Assembly (NCBI GenBank): GCA_036505615.1
Contig: DASXTB010000181.1
Coordinates: 1 to 10,640 of the forward strand
Direction of reading: 5' to 3'
Origin: DASXTB01 sp036505615
GTDB taxonomy: Bacteria; Acidobacteriota; UBA6911; JACQSX01
DNA length: 10,640 nucleotides
Positions within the stretch are counted from its first letter, which is position 1. Each line of letters starts with the position of its first letter. The notes under the pieces were generated by a model, which was not told the DNA's origin, ran no database searches, and saw only the letters and a list, made by a program, of their open reading frames with translations. This document shows, in pieces, positions 1-6,273 of this stretch. A program made the position numbers and the translations under genes.

Positions 1-151
1 CCGCGGGGGAAGAATGTAGAAGCGAAGGAAATTATCAGGAAAAAGACTCGCCGGTGATTGGTGTAAGTCTCGCTTTTGTGATTTTTTCACCGCGTGATGT
101 CGAAATAATTTTGCCGGGCAGAGTTAACGCGAAACAGACGACGAGATTGCG

Positions 152-574
152 ATGACCCGCGAAGAAATTCTGCAATTCTTTACTCAACGCGAGGAAGCGT
201 GGCGAAGACGCGATTGGGATGCTTTGGCAACGGGACACACCCACGACGGTGTCGTCGAGAGTCCGGCATTCGGTACTACCATCGGCCGCGCAGCGATCCT
301 GGAGAACTACGAGGCGTTGTTTGCGGCCTTTCCCGATCAAGAGCTCCAGGTTCAAGAGACCCTCGTTGATGGCGACCGCGCCGCTGTGTTTTGGACAGCG
401 ATGGGCACGCATTCCGGCCCCTTCTTCGGCCTGGCTGCCACAGGGAAGCGGTACCAGATCCACGGGGTATTTCTCGACACGCTTAAAGACGGCCTGATTG
501 CGCGCGAACGCCGCATGTACGATTTTACGGCGCTGCTGTTGCAGATCGGAGTGCTCCGAGCAAAGCCGAGGTGA
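152..574 (+). CDS. SnoaL-like / NTF2-fold family protein (ester cyclase-like)
   Basis: A 140-residue protein with the size and pattern of the SnoaL-like branch of the NTF2 superfamily. These small alpha+beta barrels act as polyketide cyclases, isomerases or simply bind small ligands. The N-terminal helix (residues 1-25) is followed by a conserved-looking H31-D32 turn. The most diagnostic segment is residues 85-100 (GTHSGPFFGLAATGKR), then a strand and the C-terminal YDF...QIG segment (123-133), typical of 'ester cyclase' annotations. No signal peptide or membrane segment is seen, so it is probably cytosolic. The ATG at 152 is preceded only by a weak purine stretch (GACGAG). It is convergent with the UdgX gene and separated from it by an inverted repeat. 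The family assignment is firm; the substrate cannot be deduced, and no polyketide genes are nearby. Confidence 0.82.
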   Translation: MTREEILQFFTQREEAWRRRDWDALATGHTHDGVVESPAFGTTIGRAAILENYEALFAAFPDQELQVQETLVDGDRAAVFWTAMGTHSGPFFGLAATGKRYQIHGVFLDTLKDGLIARERRMYDFTALLLQIGVLRAKPR

Positions 575-592
575 GTCGTCGAGTAGTGGAGT

Positions 593-619
593 GGGGCAGT
601 GGGGAAGTGGGGGAGTGGG
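593..619 (+). other. Putative G-quadruplex motif
   Basis: Four G-runs (G4 at 593-596, G4 at 601-604, G5 at 609-613, G3 at 617-619) are separated by loops CAGT, AAGT and AGT, satisfying the standard G3+N1-7 rule. It begins 19 nt after the stop codon of the upstream gene and merges into the purine octamer array. Folding in vivo is inference. Confidence 0.5.
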
Positions 620-696
620 AGAGAGGGAGAGTGGGAGAGTGGGAGAGAGGGAGAGAGGGAGAGTGGGAGCGTAGGAGAGTGGGAGTTGGGGAGGAC
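617..696 (+). repeat. Octamer tandem array, GGGAGAGT type (purine arm)
   Basis: Ten consecutive 8-bp units in register. Units at 617-680 read GGGAGAGA, GGGAGAGT, GGGAGAGT, GGGAGAGA, GGGAGAGA, GGGAGAGT, GGGAGCGT and AGGAGAGT, followed by two degenerate units. The plus strand is almost purely purine from about 581 to 695. It forms an inverted pair with the pyrimidine arm at 735-816. Open frames across it encode only low-complexity Arg/Gly/Ser/Glu peptides and are not genes. Confidence 0.85.
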
Positions 697-734
697 TAAA
701 TAGAGCATGCGAGGTGAGATGGATGGACCCTCCC

Positions 735-816
735 GCTCTCCCGGTCCCCCGCTCCCCCTACTCTCCCACTCTCCTACTCTCCCACTCCCCCTACTCTCCC
801 GCTCTCCCACTCCCCG
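735..816 (-). repeat. Octamer tandem array, inverted partner (pyrimidine arm)
   Basis: This array is made of ACTCTCCC-type units (760-767, 776-783 and 793-800 are exact), the reverse complement of GGGAGAGT, with GCTCTCCC and ACTCTCCT variants and two 9-bp slips (751-759, 784-792). A spacer of about 38 bp separates it from the purine arm. The pair could form a very long imperfect hairpin or triplex DNA. It ends 12 bp from the stop of the minus-strand UdgX gene, so it lies between two convergent 3' ends and could stop transcription from both sides (inference). Confidence 0.82.
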
Positions 817-828
817 CTCGCATTCCCC

Positions 829-1458
829 TCACGGAATCAGGCGTTTGATCTTCTTCAGGTCTTCCATGAAGCGCTTCAATTCTAAGCGACGTGTCTCTTC
901 ATCGGGGGCGCGTAGCAGCGATGAAGGATGCACCGTCGCCATTACGAAAGGAGCCAGGGGTGACGGAATGAATTCTCCGCGCTGCCGGCTGACGCGGAAT
1001 TGCTTTCCCAGCAGAGCCTGGGCTGCTGTCGCACCCAGGCAGACAATCACCTTCGGATTGACGACGGCAATCTCAGCCTCCAGCCAGGGCCGGCAAGCCG
1101 CGATCTCGGCTGCGTTGGGCTTTTTGTGGATGCGGCGCTTTCCGCGCGGCTCCCACTTGAAATGCTTTACCACGTTGGTTACGTAGACCTGAGCGCGATC
1201 AATTCCTATCTGCTCGAGCACCTTGTCCAGTAGCTTTCCTGCCGGACCGACGAATGGTCTTCCCTGGAGATCTTCCTGATCACCGGGCTGTTCTCCCACA
1301 ACCATGACGAAGGCGCGGCTAATACCTTCACCGAATACAGTTTGTGTACCGCGTTTCCACAAATCGCATGCTCTGCAGTCTGCCGCTGCCTGGCGCAGTT
1401 TGGGTATGGAGGGCTTTGGAGGAATTTTCGGAGGCTCTGAGCGGCCGTCTTTCGCCAT
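829..1458 (-). CDS. udgX: UdgX-type uracil-DNA glycosylase (Fe-S, covalent uracil-DNA binding)
   Basis: A 209-residue uracil-DNA glycosylase superfamily protein. Motif A is GEQPGDQE (55-62) and motif B is HPSS (177-180). Four cysteines, C28, C31, C122 and C140, are placed as the [4Fe-4S] ligands of family 4/5-like enzymes. Residues 107-111 are KRRIH, the loop that distinguishes UdgX. In the mycobacterial protein the loop histidine attacks the deoxyribose after uracil excision and leaves the enzyme covalently attached to DNA; H111 is the equivalent here. The predicted role is sequestering or repairing uracil sites in DNA. The ATG at 1458 has only a weak purine-rich sequence upstream. It lies 61 bp downstream of the alkyltransferase-like gene in the same direction, suggesting co-transcription. 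UdgX assignment is strong because glycosylase, Fe-S and KRRIH signatures coincide. Confidence 0.93.
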   Translation of the reverse strand: MAKDGRSEPPKIPPKPSIPKLRQAAADCRACDLWKRGTQTVFGEGISRAFVMVVGEQPGDQEDLQGRPFVGPAGKLLDKVLEQIGIDRAQVYVTNVVKHFKWEPRGKRRIHKKPNAAEIAACRPWLEAEIAVVNPKVIVCLGATAAQALLGKQFRVSRQRGEFIPSPLAPFVMATVHPSSLLRAPDEETRRLELKRFMEDLKKIKRLIP

Positions 1459-1519
1459 CGCATCTTGATTTTAGCAGCGGCGTGAAGCAAGAGGCATCCT
1501 CGAAGGCATCGAAGCTAGC

Positions 1520-2005
1520 TCATAACTCAAAAACGTACTTCTGAAAATCCTTTACCTTGGGCGGCTTTCTGCCCTCACCGGCCTGTATTCGGTGACCTTC
1601 CTTCTTCAGATGTGCCGCCTGGGCCTTCACGCCGCCTGGAAACTTTTCGTTCAAGCTGCCGTCGTCGCGGATCACCCGCCAGTAAGGCGTTACTTGTTTT
1701 TCGCCCCTCTGCCGATCTTCTTCAGCGGCTTCCGAGGCTATCCGAACAAAGATTCCAGTTGTAATGGGACATGTCACGTCGGCTTGAAAATTTCTGGCCA
1801 GTCTCTCTCTGATCTGGGATTGAGTGACCAACTTTCCCGGTTTGACCTTTCGGATCAATGCATCGACATCGAGGGGCTTGGGAATGAGCATCTTGCCCGT
1901 TCCGAATCTCTTTCTCATCTTCGGCGGGATCTCGACCACCTTGGCAGGCTGTTCTTTTTCCAGTTTGGCCCGCCAGGGGGTGCGCGATGTGAATTTATCT
2001 GTCAC
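1520..2005 (-). CDS. MGMT-fold alkyltransferase-like protein without acceptor cysteine
   Basis: A 161-residue protein from the GTG at 2005. The central part (about 40-140) follows the C-terminal DNA-binding domain of O6-alkylguanine-DNA alkyltransferases: the LVTQSQIRERL helix-turn-helix region (59-69), then PYWRVI (107-112), DGSLNEKFPGG (115-125) and an AQAAHLKKEGH helix. In active enzymes the equivalent of PYWRVI is PCHRVV; here the acceptor Cys is Tyr108 and the His is Trp109. That suggests an alkyltransferase-like (ATL) role: binding alkylated guanine without transferring the alkyl group. C79 (TCP) lies elsewhere in the fold. The frame is open to an ATG at 2062, but that segment crosses a palindromic repeat, whereas GTG 2005 has AAGGAG at 7-nt spacing. 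It is followed by udgX at 61 bp. Confidence 0.85.
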   Translation of the reverse strand: MTDKFTSRTPWRAKLEKEQPAKVVEIPPKMRKRFGTGKMLIPKPLDVDALIRKVKPGKLVTQSQIRERLARNFQADVTCPITTGIFVRIASEAAEEDRQRGEKQVTPYWRVIRDDGSLNEKFPGGVKAQAAHLKKEGHRIQAGEGRKPPKVKDFQKYVFEL

Positions 2006-2012
2006 GGCTCGA

Positions 2013-2018
2013 CTCCTT
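2013..2018 (-). promoter_or_regulatory. Shine-Dalgarno AAGGAG fixing a GTG start
   Basis: Read on the minus strand, AAGGAG lies 7 nt before GTG at 2005. This is one of the best ribosome-binding sites in the window and argues for a 161-residue product rather than the 180-residue product from the ATG at 2062. Confidence 0.75.
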
Positions 2019-2040
2019 AGGCCGCGACATGTCGCGGCCT
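2019..2040. repeat. Perfect 22-bp palindrome next to the ribosome-binding site
   Basis: The 22 bp are perfectly palindromic, centred between 2029 and 2030, with half-site AGGCCGCGACA. It abuts the AAGGAG of the alkyltransferase-like gene. Its right half, GTCGCGGCCTGC (2031-2042), recurs as GACGCGGCCTGC at 2046-2057, 15 bp further on. It could be a dimeric operator, an RNA hairpin covering the ribosome-binding site, or part of a dispersed palindromic repeat; the sequence alone does not decide. Confidence 0.7.
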
Positions 2041-2057
2041 GCTCTGACGCGGCCTGC

Positions 2058-2239
2058 CGCATCTCTACAAAATGTCCAATCTCCAGGGCGCGCCTAACGG
2101 AGTTTACAAACGTTCAAACTCCATCGTCCGCCTGAAGGGCTTTGCCCCGGCTGCTCTATCTGACGCATTCGATGTCTCGAATAGTTCTCAATGTTCCTCG
2201 GTGACCCTATTCATTGCCGCCTGTCCCTGTCACTGCTTT
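2058..2239. other. Intergenic stretch without recognisable gene
   Basis: This is the remainder of the gap between the alkyltransferase-like gene and the unrecognised gene on the minus strand. It holds a short CATCTCTACAA segment after the palindrome block and degenerate CTGTCCC-type units near 2221. I see no convincing promoter, terminator or coding frame. Confidence 0.4.
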
Positions 2240-2303
2240 CTGTCGTCTGCCTTCTACCTCCTGCCGCCTGCCTTCTGCCGCCTGCCTTCCTGCCGCCTGT
2301 GCC
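2240..2303 (-). repeat. Heptamer tandem array, CTGCCTT/CTGCCGC type
   Basis: Seven contiguous 7-bp units occupy 2240-2288: CTGTCGT, CTGCCTT, CTACCTC, CTGCCGC, CTGCCTT, CTGCCGC, CTGCCTT. After a 1-bp slip two more follow (2290-2303). The array overlaps the last codons of the minus-strand gene ending at 2254 and supplies both its basic tail and its stop codon. Confidence 0.85.
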
Positions 2304-2928
2304 TTGCCAAACTCCAGGGCAAATGAGCGTCGGCGTGAAAATGCGAGTTGAGAGACGCGACGATTTCCTCAAACTCCTGTTTCGCCTCAGCAGCGCTGAT
2401 TTTTAGCTTGCCCAGCTTCACCTCTTGCGACCAGTGGTTCCAGCTCTCGAGGATTCTTGCATGAGCGCCGCTTTCTGTGTGAAATTCTTCGGCGTGGACA
2501 AGCAGCCTCCTTTCCAGCTGTCGCGCCGCGTCTGGCAAGGCCTTCGACGACACAGCAGGCCGCCTGGAGAAATGGTCGGTTCTGACGTGACCTTCCTTGT
2601 TGATCTCAGCCAGCAGCGATCGCGCAGACGAAGAGAGATGGCGCATCTGCCATGGCTCGCGTGACGTTGCAACCGCAAGCAGAGCAGGCCAGAGCTGTTT
2701 ATGCACGAAGGTAACCTTGCCCGAAATAAGCTTGGTGGTCACGACTTCCTTAAGGTCGGCTAACTGCGAAGTAACGCGGAAGATTTCGTGGCTGCGCGGA
2801 TGTCCCCACCAGGATCCTCGTACGGGCGATCCCGCGACCAGCGACGACACACTGGGTAACTTCGTGTCCGACAACAGCAGCGCGCCATAGCGCTCCAGTT
2901 GCTCCCTGACACGGCCCAGACTAGACAT
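2254..2928 (-). CDS. Unrecognised conserved-looking protein with repeat-encoded basic tail
   Basis: A 224-residue soluble protein that I cannot assign to a named family. Residues 20-95 look like a genuine conserved domain, with LPSVSSLVAGSPVRGSWWGH (24-43) and a KVTFVHKQLWPALLAVATSR segment (71-90). Residues 101-121 (alanine/leucine helix, then a GHVRTDHFS turn) resemble a winged-helix element, but this is only a guess. Residues 145-155 contain HAEEFHTESGAH, rich in His/Glu. The final 15-16 residues (RHRRQEGRRQKAGGRR) are encoded by the heptamer array and are probably not part of the ancestral protein. It starts 6 bp after the M14 peptidase stop with only a weak GAAG upstream, so translational coupling is likely. 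No signal peptide is seen. The alkyltransferase-like gene follows after about 250 bp. Confidence 0.7.
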   Translation of the reverse strand: MSSLGRVREQLERYGALLLSDTKLPSVSSLVAGSPVRGSWWGHPRSHEIFRVTSQLADLKEVVTTKLISGKVTFVHKQLWPALLAVATSREPWQMRHLSSSARSLLAEINKEGHVRTDHFSRRPAVSSKALPDAARQLERRLLVHAEEFHTESGAHARILESWNHWSQEVKLGKLKISAAEAKQEFEEIVASLNSHFHADAHLPWSLARHRRQEGRRQKAGGRR

Positions 2929-2934
2929 TCGAAA

Positions 2935-5900
2935 TTACTTCGCATCCAGCTTGCGTCCGGCGTTGAGATTGTCGAAATTCAAAATCGCGTTGAATACCAG
3001 GAAGTAACTTCCCTGCGTTTCGCCACGCCAAATCGGATTGTTCGAGAAGATTACCACATGTCCCTTTTCGACCGGGACGTCGATTACTGATGCGTGCTGC
3101 GCAATTTCATTGCCTCCATCGACCAACCCCGAGACCAGAAGTTCTTTGGCGTCCGCGTAACGGAACACCACCCGGGGACGGAATTGTGGAGGAATAACGT
3201 AAACGCCGTTGCGCCTTTGTTCATCTGTCAGCGGCAACGCTTCCCACGGTTCTGCGTGCGGCTCTTCGGGCGCTTCGACGACGGCTCGGCCTTGCGGCAC
3301 ATCAGGATCCTCCGGAGTGCCGCGTCCGGTCGCCCTCTCGCGCTCCTCTGGCGCTCGCCGTCGTCCTCCTCGACCGCCTGCCAGGTTGCTCACATTGAAG
3401 ATGGGACCATCGTAGCAATACACCGATAGGGTGTCTCCGTAACCATAAGCGATGGGACTGGTGGCGTCGACCAGCTTGGAGCGCAGAACACTTCCCGTCA
3501 CTTTCAGACGCTGCGGCCGCGCAACAGATACTCCCGGGGTGAAGCCAAACGTCGTAGCCAGATCTGCCGTGTCCATCACGCCAAGCAACAAACCGCCGCG
3601 GCGCACAAAATTCTGCAGATGTGACAGGCCGGACCATCCAAGGCCGGGACGCATGTCGCCGGTCGAGTCGATCTTGCCGATGTTGGGTGTCTGGGGAGTT
3701 GTCGTCCACGGCAGTGGATTTCCCCATAACGGCATTCCGTCCACGATCGCCTGCGAGCTGCCACGCCCCACCGGAGGGAAGAGAATGACGTCGTACTTGG
3801 AGTTCAGATTGTCATCCTTCGTTACGTCCTGCGTGCTGATATAGCTGAAGGGGATCTTCAGTTTGTCGAAAGCCAGACGCCACCAACCCTCTTCCTGAGT
3901 GCTCAGCCATGTGTGAAGAATGGCGATGCGCGGCGCCTTTATAAGATGCGTCTTGACGGAAGGTGCGGAAGAAAACGCATGCGCCTTCAATCCCAGTTCG
4001 GTTAGAGCGCGCTCCAATTCGGCGGCCGGTATGCCGCTCAGGATGAAAGATCCGCGGCTAAATTTCTGGCCGCCCGCCTCGAAGGGCTCCTCTGCCACTT
4101 CTACCTTCGCGTCCTTAAACTGATAACGCAAAGTCATCAGGGCGGCGTCGGCATTGTGGTTTACTACGAGGATGGAGCCCGATCCGCTCTTCCCGCCCGG
4201 CGCGCGCACTTGGCCCGAGACCCGTTGCGCTGGAGCCTGCAACACCTTCGCATCTGTAACCCGCACCACGCGAACGTTGCCCAGCTCGCCGAAGGTCCAG
4301 CCGGTATCGTCGTACACACTCTTCTGCGGATCGTTGGGACTCCAGTATTGATAATCCAGCAGCATGTCGGCGATACGGCTATATGGTTGATCCATACGCA
4401 CGATGAAGCTTCCAGCTGGAAACTGGCGGGTTTCCGGAGTCTGTTCCTCCTTTTTTTTCTGATCCCCTGCCGGCTGTGAACTCTTGCTATCTGAACCCGC
4501 CGGTTGTCGGGGCTTTTTTTTCTTTTCTAGAGTTACGGTGAATGGAGCCGTAGCGCGCGAGATTTCGCATCCCTGCATTTGAAGCAGCCGCAGCAGCTCG
4601 GCCTGCGCGCCCGGGCGCGGATCATCGGCGGGAAAGACATAGGCTGCCGGCCCTTCATTTTTTGGCTTGAGGATGGAACGCTTGCTCTTGAGATAGAAGT
4701 TCCGCAGGAATAATTTGTTATTGGAGCTGAAGTAGGCAAGGCCCGTCAGCAATCCGGTTTGCTCGTAGTTGTTGTTGTTCCTCTGCGACCACTTCGCTCT
4801 CGGTAGCGGCGGGTTCTGGCGATACCAAGTGCGCCCGTACTCCTGAGGCGACAGCGTCCGTTCCACCGTGTCGGCGCCTCCATTGCCGAAAGTTTCATAC
4901 AGGCGGCTGATCCCGTTGTGAGTGGCGGCAGCAAACATCAAATAGCCCGGCGACCAGGTGTCAAACGTGCCGTGCGTGAAGACACCGGGCATGCCAAAAC
5001 GCGTCATCTCAGAAACATTATTCCAGCCGAGCATCTGCCACTCGTCGGTCAGGATCGGATCGAGCCACGCGTTGTAGGGCTCATCTCCCACAGTATTGTC
5101 ATAAAGATAAGGCACCGACTCATGCAGGTCGTGAAGCACCTGGGCTTTCCATTCAATGAAAGTCTTTAGCACGTTCTGGGTCAACTTCAGACTCAGCCCC
5201 ATCGCATCTCGATTGTTGTCATGCGCGACATAATGACCCCAGTAAATTAAGGGCGGCCAGTTTTCGTTGGGATGCGCCAGATGCCAGTTGTATACATCCA
5301 CCTGCCGATCGCGGCCATCTACTTCGACAACGGGGGTGATCAGCGTGATGACCCCTTCGCGGATGGCTTTGATATAAGGGCCTTCGTCGACTGCCAGGCG
5401 GTAAGCGAGTTCCATCAGCGCCGTAGGCGCGCCGGTCTCGGGAGAGTGAATGGTGCCGCTGATGTAATAAATCGGTATCGACGCTGCCACCAGCTTTTCC
5501 GCTTCCGCGTCATCCATATTGATAGTGCGCGGATCGGCAAGCTTGGCCAGGCGGGCGCGGTTCTCTTCCAGCCGGCTCAGGTTCGACTCAGCCGAAACCG
5601 CCACGGCGATCATCTCGCGCCCTTCCTCCGTCGTGCCTATTGAGAAGACTTTGACGCGCGGGCTGGCCTTTTCCAGCATGCGCATATAGCGGTAAACGTC
5701 GCTGGAATAGGGGAGCTTGCCGGGAGCGCCGGCAATGTCCCCCAAAACGGCCATGGGCGTGGGAACGGTCTTGGAGGCGGGAAGGTAATCGACAAGGGGC
5801 GAACTGAAAAATGGCTCGGTCGTGTACTCACGAATCTTCTTTGTATACTCCTCGTCCACCGGCTGTTTTGGGTCGCGTCCTGCCTGAGGAAGTTCTGAAG

Positions 5901-5970
5901 CGAGCAGCGCGCTTGTGGCTAGAAGCAAGGTGGCGAGTGCGGCAATGGGGACATGGCGGTGAAGCATCAT
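2935..5970 (-). CDS. Secreted M14-family zinc carboxypeptidase-like protein, 1011 aa
   Basis: A large exported protein. Residues 1-25 form a signal peptide (MMLHRH, then a hydrophobic alanine/leucine core, cleavage near ALLAS-E). The M14 carboxypeptidase domain covers about 85-370. Zinc ligands are H175 and E178 in HSPE and probably H283 in LHDLHES. NNRD (252-255) and VDGRDR (218-223) match the substrate-binding region, and E359 in RLYETFG is the candidate catalytic glutamate by spacing. A Lys/Gln/Ser-rich linker (482-514) precedes a C-terminal part; residues 680-735 (ILHTWLS...YDVILFPP) resemble a glutamine-amidotransferase-like fold. A second Gly/Arg/Glu-rich linker lies at 864-905. The likely role is degradation of extracellular or periplasmic peptides. 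ATG 5970 has AAGAGGA at 10-nt spacing and a candidate promoter upstream. Substrate specificity is unknown. Confidence 0.9.
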   Translation of the reverse strand: MMLHRHVPIAALATLLLATSALLASELPQAGRDPKQPVDEEYTKKIREYTTEPFFSSPLVDYLPASKTVPTPMAVLGDIAGAPGKLPYSSDVYRYMRMLEKASPRVKVFSIGTTEEGREMIAVAVSAESNLSRLEENRARLAKLADPRTINMDDAEAEKLVAASIPIYYISGTIHSPETGAPTALMELAYRLAVDEGPYIKAIREGVITLITPVVEVDGRDRQVDVYNWHLAHPNENWPPLIYWGHYVAHDNNRDAMGLSLKLTQNVLKTFIEWKAQVLHDLHESVPYLYDNTVGDEPYNAWLDPILTDEWQMLGWNNVSEMTRFGMPGVFTHGTFDTWSPGYLMFAAATHNGISRLYETFGNGGADTVERTLSPQEYGRTWYRQNPPLPRAKWSQRNNNNYEQTGLLTGLAYFSSNNKLFLRNFYLKSKRSILKPKNEGPAAYVFPADDPRPGAQAELLRLLQMQGCEISRATAPFTVTLEKKKKPRQPAGSDSKSSQPAGDQKKKEEQTPETRQFPAGSFIVRMDQPYSRIADMLLDYQYWSPNDPQKSVYDDTGWTFGELGNVRVVRVTDAKVLQAPAQRVSGQVRAPGGKSGSGSILVVNHNADAALMTLRYQFKDAKVEVAEEPFEAGGQKFSRGSFILSGIPAAELERALTELGLKAHAFSSAPSVKTHLIKAPRIAILHTWLSTQEEGWWRLAFDKLKIPFSYISTQDVTKDDNLNSKYDVILFPPVGRGSSQAIVDGMPLWGNPLPWTTTPQTPNIGKIDSTGDMRPGLGWSGLSHLQNFVRRGGLLLGVMDTADLATTFGFTPGVSVARPQRLKVTGSVLRSKLVDATSPIAYGYGDTLSVYCYDGPIFNVSNLAGGRGGRRRAPEERERATGRGTPEDPDVPQGRAVVEAPEEPHAEPWEALPLTDEQRRNGVYVIPPQFRPRVVFRYADAKELLVSGLVDGGNEIAQHASVIDVPVEKGHVVIFSNNPIWRGETQGSYFLVFNAILNFDNLNAGRKLDAK

Positions 5971-5980
5971 AAATAAACAA

Positions 5981-5987
5981 TCCTCTT
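5981..5987 (-). promoter_or_regulatory. Shine-Dalgarno AAGAGGA of the M14 gene
   Basis: Read on the minus strand, AAGAGGA ends 10 nt before the first ATG at 5970 and 13 nt before the second at 5967, favouring the first. Confidence 0.6.
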
Positions 5988-6028
5988 TTAGCGCGGGCGG
6001 CGCGGGCCCGCATGGCTGAATCGGTCGG

Positions 6029-6057
6029 ATAGCATCTTAGAGAATTGGGATTGTAAA
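6029..6057 (-). promoter_or_regulatory. Candidate sigma-70-type promoter of the M14 gene
   Basis: On the minus strand TTTACA (6057-6052) is separated by 17 bp from TGCTAT (6034-6029). The -35 matches consensus at five of six positions, the -10 at three of six. The implied leader is about 50 nt and contains a very GC-rich, hairpin-prone segment (5991-6010). The CATCGGT array begins 6 bp upstream of the -35. Read by eye only. Confidence 0.35.
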
Positions 6058-6062
6058 CGAAA

Positions 6063-6153
6063 CATCGGTCATCCGTCATCAGTCATCGGTCATCGGTGAT
6101 CAGTCTTCGCTCATCGGTTATCGGTCATCGGTCATCGGTCATCGGTCAATGGT
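6063..6153 (+). repeat. Heptamer tandem array, CATCGGT x13
   Basis: Thirteen uninterrupted 7-bp units in perfect register. In order: CATCGGT, CATCCGT, CATCAGT, CATCGGT, CATCGGT, GATCAGT, CTTCGCT, CATCGGT, TATCGGT, then three CATCGGT and CAATGGT. Variation is by substitution only, never by indel. A shorter inverted relative (ATGACGA units) lies at 6323-6350. Confidence 0.92.
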
Positions 6154-6273
6154 CCTTGGATCTAGAGTCTTACTGATTTCATTCGTCCCTGCCGGACTCA
6201 TCAAGACAGAATCTGGTTTCGTTCCAGCCCCAGCAGTAAACTGCTGGGCTATGAAATCGGCTTTTGACATGGG
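6154..6273. other. Non-coding part of the 444-bp divergent intergenic region
   Basis: The divergent region 5971-6414 holds no supportable gene. Besides the arrays, promoter candidate and CCCAGC hairpin listed separately, this segment has no recognisable motif. Small open frames here are repeat translations. Confidence 0.5.
6229..6248. repeat. CCCAGC-type hairpin, copy 1
   Basis: Arms CCCAGCAGT (6229-6237) and ACTGCTGGG (6240-6248) are perfectly complementary with an AA spacer. It is followed by CTAT. The outer six bases and the CTAT tail are shared with copy 2 at 8965-8984, while the inner three pairs differ in a compensatory way. There is no T-run after it, so a classical intrinsic terminator is unlikely. 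Confidence 0.8.

Noticed and set aside
352..810. 152-codon minus-strand frame with Ser/Pro/Leu/His-rich sequence
   Set aside because: Its N-terminal half is translation of the octamer arrays and the rest is antisense to the SnoaL-like gene.
707..1186. 159-codon plus-strand frame starting in the pyrimidine array
   Set aside because: It starts in repeat sequence and then runs antisense to udgX, which has strong motif support.
2005..2062. Upstream ATG start (2062) for the alkyltransferase-like gene
   Set aside because: The extra 19 residues would be encoded across a palindromic repeat and would bury a near-perfect Shine-Dalgarno; GTG 2005 fits better.
6063..6153. CRISPR-like array
   Set aside because: Units are 7 bp and contiguous with no unique spacers, and no cas gene is present.
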